Positions 33,278-44,896 of a DNA stretch of 64,000 nucleotides are shown piece by piece (within the stretch, counting starts at the first letter, position 1; each line of letters opens with the position of its first letter). The DNA comes from Sacculina carcini. Lineage: Eukaryota > Arthropoda > Thecostraca > Sacculinidae. The notes under the pieces are model-generated. The model was not told where the DNA came from and searched no databases. It saw nothing but the letters and a program-made list of their open reading frames with translations. Location: assembly GCA_916048095.2 (NCBI GenBank), contig OU696572.1, forward strand, positions 6,761,954-6,825,953, given 5' to 3'. The position numbers and the translations under genes are program-made.

Positions 33278-35195
33278 TATAGACTTCGGCGACCAATTTC
33301 TCTCAAATACGAAAAATGTTCGGATGATATGGTTTCACTTCGCGCAGCCAAAATGTTTTTACATGAATTACAATCCTGTTTTTGAGAATAGCAATAATAA
33401 CAACAATAACCTGCAACATATACGATCACTGGATGATGATAATGTGAAATATCAGCGTCACATATACGGAAGATGACATGTTCAGCAGCATCTTAAAAAA
33501 TATAACGAAAGTATTCCGCGGAACACGTGAAATATTTCAAATCAGTATTGTCTGAAGTGATAAAATCAATATTGCCTGATGAAATCAATATAAATAAATA
33601 TTATTCGATGTGATAATGCACGACAATCCCAGCTCATTGGCACAATAATTCGTGATCTCACAGAGCGCATATGTTGTGTGATACGTGATGTGTGATACAC
33701 AGCCAAAATGTCTCTAGTCAAACCGACCATATTCCTGTCTGACATTCATCCATCCAACCATCTCACTAAACGCTCCAAAAACAAATGCCTGGCATCCATA
33801 GCTGCATCAGTCAACAGATGAGAATAAGTATTTCTCAACCTGGGCCTTTATACGGCGTCATTACATTACAAATAGTCCACCAACGCAAAATTATTTAATT
33901 AAAATGAGCAGTATCTTCAGAGAAACCAGGATTATTTGTAGCACCCAATGATCTTAGAACCAACACCGCAAAATCGCTCCTAACATTCAGCACAAGTTTA
34001 ACATTTTGTCCTTCAATACTCGACGGACGAACAGCTTTGAGCGACAAACCGTACGATGATCCATAAATTCGAGCATTAACACACTGGATTTTGTGTCTTT
34101 TTTCCATAGAAACACAAACAATTTGAAACAATACCTGATTTAAGCGTGATTCACACAATCTCTATGATGCTAATATGATTGAGGATGCTCCGGTGTGCTT
34201 GGATATTTCCATGACACGCTATATAGTAATTCCTGCTTTTCTGGGAATGAGAACATGCTGAATTTAGACTATCGGTCGTCATTCCTTTTTGCACCCCGGA
34301 ACACAGCTTCAGGAATTTCCTGATAATACATCATAATGAACACAAACAAGAAAGCATCAATATATCTTTGATAAACTATACATTTCATACTACCCGCAGT
34401 TATTTATAATGATTAATATTAATTGGTATTTTAAGCGCGTACCATAATGTGACTATATGACACGTCCTGCTATGAACCAATATATAGCGATGCCTCCCAG
34501 TAAACTCAAGCGGGTATTAAAATTTACACACGGGCCAAGATTCAAACCGCGAGCCTCTGACGCAAGATTTCAGCGCCTTAGCCACTGAACTACTCGAGAT
34601 CTGAAATGATTTCTGTTATATATTGTCGCTAATGAGTTTCAAGCATCACTAATATATATATTGCATGATCAATAACCTAATTTTAAACAACCAATTTAGA
34701 CGAAAAGCGAAACACTAGCAGCTACAAAGCTAAACAACTAAACAGTGTTCACCTCTGTTGATTTATAACTATGATGGTATGCAAATATATATAAGACATA
34801 TTTAACGAAGCCAAGACCACATGAGAAACGAGCAGATGTGCATATTTTACTGAACCTATCAACGTAACCAAACCTCTGACCGCAGCGAAATATCCAGGAT
34901 GATGACTTGCAGAATCATCCGAGTGAGGATCACAAAATGGCTGCGCAAATCACACTTGACACGAAATTTGACAAATTCGCACTTCACTCTAAACCACACT
35001 GAAGTGAAACTCATTAAACACGTCAATTATCGCCAATAATAGCACGCGATGAAACACTAAACACACGAGAACACTGACCACGTGCGCTCGCTAACGTGCA
35101 ACTGCCATGCTGACAGTTGAAAATATCCACGGAACACTGTGACGTGACGATGACGTCATACTTTCGTGGAAGGGCCTGTAGTCTAGGTGGCATTG

Positions 35196-37197
35196 ACAGT
35201 TGAAACGATTCCCGAGTCACTGTGACGTCATCGCCACGTGACAGTGGGACGTCTATTGTTTCAACTGTCAACCACGCAGTTACACGGTAGCGAGCGCACT
35301 TGGTTGGAGTTCTCAAGTGTTTAGTGATTTCTCTCGTGCTATTCTTGGCGATAATTGACGTTTATAGTGATTGTCACTTCAGTGTGGTTTAGAGTGAAGT
35401 GCGAATTTGTCAGATTTCGTGTCAAGTGTGATTTGCGCAGCCACTTTGTGATCCTCACTCGGATGATCCTGCATATCGTCATCCTGGACATTTTGCTGCG
35501 GTCAGAGGTTTGGTCTCGCTCATAGGTTCAGTGAAATATGTACATCTGCTCGTTTCTTATGAGGTCTTTGCTTCGTTAAACATGTTTTATCAACGTAGTT
35601 ATATATTTGCGTACCATAATAGTTATAAATCAACAGAGGTGGGCACTGTTTAGCTGTGTAGCTGCCAGTGTTTCGCTTTTAGTCGAAATTGATTGTTTAA
35701 ATTGAAGTTACTAATTTTGAGATATTTATATTATTGGTGTTTTAAACTCATTAGCGACAATATATCACACATATCACTTCAGCTCTCGGGTAGTGGCTAA
35801 GGCGCTGAAATCTTGTGTCAGAGGCTCGCGGTTCGAATCTTGGCCCGCGTGCGAATTTTACTATCTGCTTGAGTTTTCTGGGAGGCTGCGCTGTAGATTG
35901 GTTCATAGCGAGACGTGTCTTATAATAAAAATACGGTGCGCGCTTAAAACAACAATTCATATTAATCAAAATAAATCATTTCAGCAGTTACTTCAGCTAA
36001 TATGAAAGGTTTATTTCATCACAGAGCTATTGGTGTTTTCTTGTTTGTGTTCATTATATGTTATAAGGGAATTCCTGGAGCTGGTTACAAGGTGCAAAAG
36101 GAATTTCGACTGATAGTCTAAATTCAGCATGTTCTCATTCCCAGAAAAGCAAGAACTACTATAAAGCGTGACATGGAAATATCCAAGCACACCGGATCAT
36201 CTTCAATCATATCAGCATCATAGAGATTGTGTGAATCACGCTTAAATCAGGTATTGTTTCAAATTGTTTGTCGTATCATCTTTCGTATATGTGACGCTGG
36301 TATTTCATATTCCCATCATCCAGTGATCGTATATATTGCGGGTTATTGTTGTATTTTCTCAAAAACAGGATTGTCATTCATGTAAAACATTTAGGCTGCG
36401 CGAAGTGAAACCATGACATCCGAAAAAATTTCGTATTCGATAGAAATTGGTCGCCGAAGATTGGCGTATTATTTTTATGTTGATTATATTGTTTTGCTTT
36501 GATTTTTACTGTGCAGAAGTATATTAAGTATGATAAATTGTGTATTATTGGAAACCAGCGCGATGATAGGTTTCATGCACTAGAAAAACTGAGTGATTGC
36601 GGTGTTATGCTTGTTTACTTGTACTGTTCTCAACATCGTAATTTACAATTAATTGCAGAAAAATTATGTGCACTGCTGTAAATGTCCTTCTGAACAATAA
36701 TTGTTGTGACAAATTCTTCTACGATTAATTAGAAACAATGGAAGCGAAAACTTTCCACATTGTATCGTGTATGGTCGTTGCATGTTTGTGTTTTTACTGT
36801 TTCATGCCTGTGTGGACTTATAATATATTCAGTTATTCTATTTGCAATTGTATTTGAAGCTTCTTATGTTGGTAACATGATTTTCAAACTTAATTGAGCC
36901 GGAATGAGAGTCAAACACCCGCACTAAGCACAATAACAACGCGGTAATATTTTTTGGTTTTGGTTAAACTGTGCAGAAGTATATTTAGTATGATAAAGTG
37001 TATATTGTTGAAAACCAGCGCGATGATAGGTTTCCTGCACTAGAAAAACTGAGTGATTGCGGTGTTATGCTTGATTTCTTGTACTGTTCTCAACATCGTA
37101 ATTTAAAAAATTACGCACACTAATAACAACGCGTATCGCCCGTACGAGTGAAGCGACCGCCATCAATGACGTCATACTTTCGTGAAACGGCCTGTAT
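35196..37197 (+). mobile_element. P-superfamily-like unit 2 (inverted; right arm of palindrome)
   Basis: Runs opposite to units 0, 1 and 3. It continues unit 0 after the unit 1 insertion, so units 0 and 2 together form a head-to-head palindrome with its centre near 35225. The outer end is ...TTTCGTGAAACGGCCTGTAT. A 150-base stretch is duplicated (36510-36690 and 36965-37110). Transposase remnant: MKGLFHHRAIGVFLFVF at 36003, then stops. Confidence 0.65.
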
Positions 37198-39677
37198 CAA
37201 CGCCACCTAGATACAGGCCGTTTCACGAAAATATGACGTCATTGATCATTGGCCATTGACTCATACGGGCGATACGCGTTGCTATTAGAACCTGTGTGTT
37301 AATGCGGGTGTTTGACTGTCATTCCGGCTCAACTAACTTGATAAACCACGTGACCAACATATAAAGCTTCAAACACAATTGTAAAACGAACAATTGAATA
37401 TATTATCAAACCACACGGGCGTAAAACAGTCAAAACACAAACATGCAACGACCATATACGATACAATGTGGAACGTTTTCACTTCAATTGTTTCCAATTA
37501 ATCGTAGATGAATTTCTGTCACAACAATTATTGTTCAGAAAAACATTTACAGCGGTGCACACAATTTTTCTGCCATTTTTTTTTAAAATTACGATGTTGA
37601 GAACAGTACAAGAAATCAAGCATAACACCGCAATCACTCAGTTTTTCTAGTGCAGGAAACCTATCATCGCGCTGGTTTTCAACAATATACACTTTATCAT
37701 ACTAAATATACTTATGCACAGTTTAACCAAAACCAAAAAATATTACCAACATCATCACTAGAATAAAACAGACTTCGGCGACCAATTTCTGTCAGATACG
37801 AATTATTATCGGATTATATGGTTTCACTTGGAGCAGCGAAAATGTTTTTACATGAATCACAATCATGTTTTTGAGAATAGAAAAACAACAATAACCTGAA
37901 ACATATACGATCACTGGATGATGAGGATGAGAAATTTCAGTGTCACATATACGAAAGACGAGACGTTCAGCAACATCTTTAAAAATATCAGGAAAATATT
38001 CCACAGAACACATGAAATGTTTCAAATCAATATTGCCTAATGAAATAAATATAAATAAATATTATTCGATGTGATAATGCACGACAATCCCAACTCATTG
38101 ACACAATACATCGTTATCTCACAGAGCGCATATGTTGTGTGATACGTGATGTGTGATACACAGCCAAGATGTCTCTAGTCAAACCGACCATATTCCTATC
38201 TGACATTCATCCATCCAACCATCTCACTAAACGCTCCAAAAACAAAGGCTTGTCATCCATAGCTGAATCAGTCAACGGATGAGAATAAGCATTTCTCAAC
38301 CTGGTGTCTTTGTACGGTGTCATAACATTACAAATAGTCCACCAACGCAATATTATTAAATATAATGAGCAGTATCTTCAGAGAAATCAGGATTACTTGT
38401 AGTACCCAATGATCTTGGAGCCAACACCGCAAAATCACCCCTAACATTCAGCACAAGTTTAATATTTTGTCCTTCAATACTCGACGGACGAACAGCTGTG
38501 AGCGACAACCGTACAATGATTAATAAATTCGAGCATGAGCACACTGGATTCTGTGTTTAATCTTCACAAAGCACAAACAATTTGAAGTAATACCTGATTT
38601 AAGCGTGATTCACACAATATGATGCTAATATGATAGTAGGTGATCCGGTGTGCTAGGATAATTCCATGTCACGCTTTATAGCCATCTGTCATTTGTTCTT
38701 CAGTTCTTGGTTTTCTTGGAATGAGAACATGCTAAATTTAGACTATCAGTCGTAATTCCCTTTGTACCCCGGAACACAGCTCCAGGAATCTCCTGATAAT
38801 ACATCACAACGGGCACAAACAGGAAAGCATCAATAACTCTGATGATATAAGCCTTTCATATTACCTGTAGCTATTGCTGATTTTATTAATTATTATTAAC
38901 ATTACTTGTTGTTTTAAGCGCGCCATAATATGACTATATGGCACGTCCTGCTATGAACCAATCTACAGCGGTGCCTCCCAGTAAACTCAAGCGGGTATTA
39001 AAATTCGCGCACGAGTCAGGATTTGAACCGCGAGCCTCTGACACAAGATGTTAGCGCCTTAGCCACTGAACTACTCGAGATGTGTCATGATTTCTATTAT
39101 ATATTGTCACTAATGAGTTTCAAGCATCACTAATATAAATATTTCATAATCAATAACCTAATTTCAAACAATTAATTTAGACGAAAAGCGAAACACTAGC
39201 AGCTACAAAGCTAAACAGCTAAACAGTGTTCACCTCTGTTGATAAATAATTATGATGGTATGCAAATATATATAAGACATACTTAACGAAGCCAAGACCA
39301 CATGAGAAACGGGCAGATGTGCATATTTTACTGAACCTATGAACGTAACCAAACCTCTGACCGCAGCAAAATGTCCAGTATGATGGTATGCAGAATCATC
39401 CGAGTGATGAACACAAAATGGCTGCGCAAATCACACTTGAAACGAAATTTGACAAATTCGCACTTCACTCTAAACCACACTCATGTGAAAATCACTAAAC
39501 ACGTCAATTATCGCCAAGAATAGCACGCGATAAAACAATAAACACACGAGAACACTAACCACGTGCGATCGGTACGTAGCAACTGCAATGACTGACCGTT
39601 GAAACAATGGCCAGTACACTGTCACGTGGCGATGACGTCATACTTTCGTGGAAGGGCCTGTAGTCTAGGTGGCATTG
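37198..39677 (-). mobile_element. P-superfamily-like unit 3
   Basis: Both termini present (CAACGCCACCTAGATACAGG left, complement CAATGCCACCTAGACTACAG right), 2.48 kb. No matching target duplication seen. Minus-strand transposase scraps: SSIEGQNIKLVLNVRGDFAVL (about 38460), WWTICNVMTPYKDTRLRNAY (about 38310), LVRWMDECQIGIWS (about 38200) and VIVYVSGYCCFS (about 37900). Stops throughout. Confidence 0.68.
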
Positions 39678-39982
39678 GTTGGCCTCGCCGAACTTCTGTC
39701 AAAAGGTCAAACATAATTTGGCCTTTTTATCATTAGATATCATTGCCATATTTTTATTGGTTTTTGTATGTTGGAGTCAATAATTAAGTATTGTTCAACC
39801 AAAACAATACCTATGGAAATGTCGTTAATGGCTTTAAACATTGGCGGCGCCAGGATTTTTAGGGTAAAGGGGTGAGTGTGGCTAAGGAAAACATTGTGGG
39901 GCATGGCGAAATATGAATAGCTACACTCGAATGCTGACTACATAATATTATAACAAGGGACTGGAGCAATCAAATAGGAGTA

Positions 39983-40243
39983 TGTTCGATATAGGAAACC
40001 ACCTCAATATTTGTCCGGGTATATATATACCCGCTTTAATACCACACGTCCAAGCACTGCGTACAGCGCTAAACACACCCTCTGCGTACCAATGTCACTC
40101 ACATGTCACTGACTCAGGTCAACTATTTGAGTTCAATTGACCTTGTCAAGCACACACATACATACATACAGTCAAACACGACTGACACGGCATAGGCGTA
40201 CGACTGGCATAGGCGTACACATAACAGAGCTAAATACACTACA
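39983..40243 (-). repeat. 3' LTR of an internally deleted LTR retrotransposon
   Basis: Minus strand: polypurine tract GGAGGGAGG (40244-40252), then TGTAGTGTATTTAGC... to ...ATCGAACA at 39983, 261 bases, with GGGTATATATATACC as the TATA region. The last 40 bases recur at 40523-40560 as the end of the 5' LTR. Confidence 0.75.
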
Positions 40244-40522
40244 CCTCCCTCCAGTGGGATACTCAGTTGTAGGACTTAGATCCCCACTTGACACAAAGGT
40301 TTTCCGGTCTTCGACGATGTCTTGTTCCACGACGAAGTACTTGTGAAGGAAGTGCTCTATCAGACGATGTATTTTGACTGTTGACTTTCTCCTCTCGACC
40401 ATTATTCGTCGGATAACTTCCCATAGCATTGTTTGTCGATTTTAGCGATATAAATCGACGTGTTGGACGAAGATAGCGTCAGTCCAGTGGGAGCGTATGT
40501 TCGTGTCCTACCGACTGCGCCA
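40244..40522 (-). pseudogene. internal region of the deleted LTR element
   Basis: Next to the 5' LTR end (ATCGAGCA, 40523) is the primer-binding site TGGCGCAGTCGGTAGG (40522-40507), a common gypsy tRNA primer site. Only about 280 internal bases remain, including an open stretch MLWEVIRRIMVERRKSTV...GDLSPTTEYPTGG that runs into the LTR. The stretch has no recognised domain. Gag and most of pol are gone. Confidence 0.65.
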
Positions 40523-40968
40523 TGCTCGATATAGGAAACCACCTCAATATTTGTCACAGTATATATATATATATATATATAATATATGATATTGGTGTAG
40601 CCTGGAAGAATATTCTCATTCAGACAAACGAGATTAAACTGGATTGCCGCTTTGCAGTTTTCAATCTTCTTCTTTGTCGTCTCGATCGCTCGTGCGAGTT
40701 TTTGATGATCGCTGTTGAGCTTGTGCAGTAATTCGCCGATGTGTAACGTTTCGGAGCAGCCGGTCTCCATCCTCAGACAATGTGGTCAACTAAATGCCGT
40801 TTGTTCGTTGTCGAGTGTGTGTTTATATAGGTCGTCAATTGTATGTGTTATTTTCACGCCTCGTGTATGCGCGCGGTGTGCGAAATTCGCACCTATGGTC
40901 GATGACGCCTATGGCTCACGCTACTGCGCGCCGCCGTTTGTGGCACCTCGCGCATGGGCGCGTCCAGC

Positions 40969-41281
40969 CACCTACTGCCGATACATCGACGACATCTTCA
41001 TCCGAGTGAAGTCATCTGAGGAAATTGACACTCTCAAGCGTGCTTTCGAAGAAGAAACGTCACTAAAATTCACGCACGAGAACGCACTCGACGGTCGGCT
41101 GGCATTTCTCGATGTGCTAGTACAGCTGAATAGCGGAGAGTTTAGCACAAACGTATACACCAAGCCGACAAATCTGGGACTGTGTCTGAATGGCATCAGT
41201 GAATGTCCAACAAGATATCTGCGATCTACAATCAGCGCATACATCCGTCGGGCACTGACACACTGCTCAAGCTGGGCTTAA
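40969..41281 (+). pseudogene. Penelope reverse transcriptase, C-terminal part only
   Basis: Begins within the palm at YCRYIDDIFIRV, with the catalytic YIDD at 40982-40993, and continues LKFTHENALDGRLAFLDVLV, FSTNVYTKPTNLGLCLNG and RYLRSTISAYIRRAL. The N-terminal half, with the first catalytic Asp, is absent because the left arm starts there; the open frame through the arm into RT is a fusion artefact. A frame change near 41281 leads to the endonuclease frame. Confidence 0.88.
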
Positions 41282-42016
41282 ACGCACAAAGAGCTCGAGC
41301 GTGTCACACAGGTGCTGCTCAACAACGGCTATCCGAACGAGCAAATTTCAGACGTGATTGCTGCAGCGCTGAACAAACATTTCGAGACCAACTCTTTGAA
41401 CGACGCACAACAGCATATCACCTTGTACTACAGAAACGTTATGTCTTCTGCTCACAAAGTCGACGAACGCGTCATGAAGGAGATTGTTGAGAAGAATGTG
41501 AGACCCACTGAACCAAAAAAGGTGAAATTGATAATTTATTATCGTTCACAAAAAACATCGAGTCTGATATTGCGCAACAAAGCATGGAATGACAGTCCAG
41601 ACAAGCTGCAGCGACATCATGTTGTCTACCGTTACACCTGTGAAAACGATGAGGGATGCGGACCTCATTCCTACATCGGGATGACAACAACAACGCCGTC
41701 GCGCCATTTGACCTGCCATCTCAGCAACGGCGCTATCAAAAACCACAATGCATCGGCGCATAACACAAGGATTAGTCGAGAAGAAATAGTGGCAAGAACA
41801 GATATATTGGCGCACGAAACTGACAACAGGCGCTTGAAACTTTTGGAAGCAATTTACATAACAACAATGCGCCCAAAAATTAACGTGCAATTGGAGGAAA
41901 ATGGTGTTCTCCCCACCCAAAGACCCCCATCAAGCAGTGAGCTGGACGCGCCCATGCGCGAGGTGCCACAAACGGCGGCGCGCAGTAGCGTGAGCCATAG
42001 GCGTCATCGACCATAG
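41282..42016 (+). pseudogene. Penelope linker plus GIY-YIG endonuclease
   Basis: LNKHFETNSLNDAQQHITLYYRNVM and VKLIIYYRSQKTSSLI form the usual linker; then VVYRYTCENDEGCGPHSYIG, MTTTTPSRHLTCHLSNGAI and ILAHETDNRRLKLLEAIYI represent GIY-YIG (Y-Y...YIG, R/H, E). The frame is open for about 235 codons to 42016, the last 25 in the right arm. Good preservation fits a fairly recent copy. Confidence 0.85.
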
Positions 42017-42127
42017 GTGCGAATTTCGCACACCGCGCGCATACACGAGGCGTGAAAATAACACATACAATTGACGACCTATATAAACACACACTCGACA
42101 ACGAACAAACGGCATTAAGTTGACCAC

Positions 42128-42168
42128 ATTGTCTGAGGATGGAGACCGGCTGCTCCGAAACGTTACAC
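42128..42168 (+). ncRNA. candidate hammerhead ribozyme in Penelope arm (also 40741-40783, minus)
   Basis: CTGAGGA (42133-42139), a GGAG/CTCC stem (42141-42144 with 42153-42156), then GAAA (42157-42160) and CGTTACA, with TGT/ACA able to pair as a short stem I. Hammerheads are known in Penelope terminal repeats. The base after CTGAGGA is unpaired and stem III would be minimal, so activity is doubtful. Confidence 0.4.
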
Positions 42169-42293
42169 ATCGGCGAATTACTGCACAAGCTCAACAGCGA
42201 TCATCAAAAACTCGCACGAGCGATCGAGACGACAAAGAAGAAGATTGAAAACTGCAAAGCGGCAATCCAGTTTAATCTCGTTTGTCTGAATGA

Positions 42294-42373
<80 letters not shown>

Positions 42374-42394
42374 CCACGCTATAATACCACAGAG

Positions 42395-42560
42395 TACAAT
42401 GTACTTCGGATATAGAAAACTTGTCGGGACTGGAGAACAAGTCTCTTATATTCGAGGTTCTCTTATATCCGGGTGAAAGTACACGTTAAGCATAGAAGAC
42501 GGGCCCGAAGGAATACTCTCTTATAACCAGGGTTCTCTTGTATCCGGGGTTCAGTTTAAT
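42395..42560. mobile_element. degenerate pogo-like MITE
   Basis: Inverted TCTTATATCCGGG/CCGGATAT-type blocks around 42405-42555 with repeated GGTTCTCTTATATCC. Ends unclear. Confidence 0.35.
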
Positions 42561-42742
42561 TTGTACAGGACCACTTTTAGATTAAGATAAAATAGCATGC
42601 ACGTACGACAATGAAGCTTCATTTACAGTGGTAAGCAATTTTAATGTTCATGGTTATGATTTTGGGGGGCTTAGGGGTATCGACATACTTCTTGTGGGCT
42701 GAAGCCCCCAAGCCTCCCCTTGGCGCCGCCACTGACTTCAGG

Positions 42743-43899
42743 AGTCAACAAATTGTATGCGACCGTGGCGTCTGCACCGGATGTGTTTGCTCCCGGCACA
42801 CTCGCATATCGCCACAAGGATCAAATAGTTAACCATCACTACCGCGTGCAAGTGACAGTGCTCGTGCAAATCAGGTTTATCGTAAATATTTTTGTGTAAG
42901 TAGGTCTCCATACATACATAGGTCATAACATATTTATTTTCAGAAAATTAAATGTAGCTGAAACCAAATATTACTCTTCTAGATTGTCCCTGGTTTGTGA
43001 GATATTTTAAGACTATATAAAAAACTATGTTTGCTGGTGTTTTGGGCGTACTTTCATACTACCACAAACTGTTTAATCGCAAAAATAGTAGATGGAATTC
43101 AGCAAAAAACTATACTAATATCTGAACTCAACGTGCTGGAAATACCCATGGTCAGTTAGAAATAATCCACAAGTTGAATGTGCAACCAACATGGTGTTTT
43201 GGAATATTTCCTTCACCTGGAACATACTGGAAATCAGGATATGTGTGACTTTATGTAGTGGTGGAGAAATTACTTCTTGTGAAAAATGCCTTCCATGTGT
43301 GGCACAATGGGATAGCCCTTTTCTGGTGTTTTAGAAACAATAACCGTGCTGTTTTTGGAGTTTGGCCTTGTTTGGCCTTTTTTCGTCGGTGGTTTGGCTT
43401 TATCTGGCTCGAGACACCTGGCAACCCTGTGATCAACATGCTGCAATTTATGCTCAAAATCTGATTTAGGATCAAATTATTTGCAAAAAAACGGAAATAG
43501 TAACTATCAGTTGAAATTTTGTACACGCAAGTTCCGAGTGGCAACATTTGTTGCCATCACTAAATTGCCTCTATCAACTCAAATATTTTCTAGAGCTGTT
43601 CTCAAGACTTGTTTATCAAGCTGAGTTCTATCCGAATATCACACTTATAGTACCAGCAAGTTTATGTTTCGGCATTAAGCTATTAATGCCGCAAATTATT
43701 TAAAATTCAGTCTGGTCAAGATTCTGCCATGTACTCATAAACCAGCAATGACACAGGCATAACAGTTATACCATTGTGTGGTGAATTGTGTTCTACAAGA
43801 TAAGTTATGATTCATAACCAAAAGTATTCATAAAACGTATACAATTGACAAAATCAAATATGTATCCAAAAATTTACTCGACCGTCGGACGACCAAAAT
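42743..43899. other. GFM1 intron D, mostly unassigned
   Basis: No gene recognised. The stretch 43440-43690 is the paralogue of the repeat at 15280-15880 and supplies the empty site for its MITE. Confidence 0.5.
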
Positions 43900-43904
43900 G
43901 TATT

Positions 43905-44236
43905 GCTTTCATCACTGGTGACTTCACATCACTTCACTACGTCAGCGGTGTCTTGGATCTGTCCAGGCTGTTGACGACGTTCTTGGAGAGGATGAGTCGG
44001 CGGTCATTGGCGGCTGCCGTTTTGAGTTTTACGGTTTCTGCGTGTTATTATTGTTATTATTGAGTGTATGTATTGAGTTTTTCATTGACCACATCCATTT
44101 CCTCCACCATCACACTTATCTATATCATCGTTCCATTCCTCATGATCATCATTATCAGATGGATTAGCTTAAAGTGGGTTGGGAGGTGCCTTATGGTCTC
44201 AGAGGTTGGTGCACCCCATTAACTCCAATAACAACC
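43905..44236 (+). mobile_element. I-group LINE 3' end, diverged
   Basis: The 3' end of ORF2 and 3' UTR: CTTGGAGAGGATGAGTCGGC, GGCGGCTGCCGTTTTGAG and GGGAGGTGCCTTATGGTCTC correspond to the tails at 9290-9571 and 61140-61400. 5' truncated. Confidence 0.78.
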
Positions 44237-44581
44237 ATATATTCCGTCGCCATAATCAAACGCATTTACAGTGAGCATCTTGATACCTCAGAACAATTAG
44301 TTTTTCGGATTGTCTTTGTAGTTAACAATATATTCACCTTTGGAATCGGTATTCTGGAGTTATTGCAGCACAACTACAATAGAAACAATATCAGAGTATC
44401 ACTGTCAGTAGAACAATACTACAGTTATACTAATACTATACTATACTATACTAAATACCCTGTTGGTTTATGTAAGCTATTTTGATTCTGGTATATCTTA
44501 TCTCATTCTCAATGTGTATTAAATTTTTTAAGGTTCGTTAGTGTTTGCCTCTGTATTTGTTGATGTCACAATATGTCACAG

Positions 44582-44728
44582 GTTCGTGTGACCCGTCTAG
44601 TGCGCATGAACGCTGACAAACTCGAGGACGTAGAGAGTGTCTACGCAGGCGACATATTCGCCGTGTTTGGCGTGGATTGTGCATCAGGCGACACATTTGT
44701 CTCCGACGCTAAACTCAAATTGGCCATG
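44582..44728 (+). CDS. GFM1: GFM1 exon E
   Basis: A 147-base exon (49 codons): acceptor ATATGTCACAG, donor GTTGGT. It reads [38 protein letters not shown] and [11 protein letters not shown], matching domain II of GFM1 ([32 protein letters not shown]). It joins exon D on a codon boundary across a 16.6-kb intron, and exon F on another. The donor is weaker than the others. Confidence 0.95.
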
Positions 44729-44896
44729 GTTGGTATTTGTGTGACATTTGCTAGTCGAATCTCAGCGTTTTCCTAATCATTTAACATAATTTAATTTATG
44801 TATCGTATTTCATGTATTTGTATCATAATCATTCAACACGTTGTAAATTATTTAACTATACTCTAATTTATAATTACTAATACGATAATGATGGCA

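Larger units (their letters stand above)
31500..35195 (-). mobile_element. P-superfamily-like unit 1, complete ends, 7-8 base target duplication
   Basis: Left terminus CAACGCCAACTAGATACAGG and right terminus (complement) CAATGCCACCTAGACTACAG extend into a shared CACGAAAGTATGACGTCAT, an imperfect inverted repeat of about 45 bases. GACAGTTG occurs immediately outside on both sides (31492-31499; 35195-35202, one base shared with the end). Transposase scraps (minus): RIYGSSYGLSLKAVRPSS, GQNVKLVLNVRSDFAVLVL, GFSEDTAHF (33900-34100). P-family assignment rests on the resemblance to KVKLA..lls.tva.al...T..Fi, on W-iCNV and YVAGY..C..C motifs, and on the 8-base duplication; it is tentative. Confidence 0.68.
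40611..42298 (+). mobile_element. Penelope-like element with inverted 358-base arms
   Basis: Left arm 40611-40968 and right arm 41941-42298 are inverted repeats of equal length and near identity (the two arms give the same long peptide by translation). Between them lie a 5'-truncated RT and a GIY-YIG endonuclease, the defining pair of Penelope-like elements. TA runs abut both ends (40561-40582; 42296-42369). Confidence 0.9.
39839..42734. mobile_element. possible hAT-like element enclosing LTR and Penelope insertions
   Basis: CATTGGCGGCGCCAGG at 39839 and the complement CAGTGGCGGCGCCAAGG ending at 42734 form a hAT-style inverted repeat, similar to the ends of the element at 11234-12579. The 8-base flanks (GCTTTAAA, ACTTCAGG) do not match, so the two ends may come from different copies. 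Confidence 0.4.

Noticed and set aside
33087-33476. Open frame with repeated FGSNQIS residues
   Set aside because: It is the translation of the 21-base tandem array in the MITE end, followed by antisense of transposase remains.
40505-40525. tRNA-like sequence (GGCGCAGTCGGTAGG)
   Set aside because: Better explained as the primer-binding site next to an LTR end; no B-box follows.
40715-40970. Gene in the Penelope left arm (open frame through the arm into RT)
   Set aside because: The identical frame occurs in the right arm in reverse; it is terminal-repeat sequence read through.
42296-42369. Long (TA)n tract as a replication or regulatory site
   Set aside because: A plain microsatellite grown from the TA-rich target at the Penelope border; nothing supports a further role.
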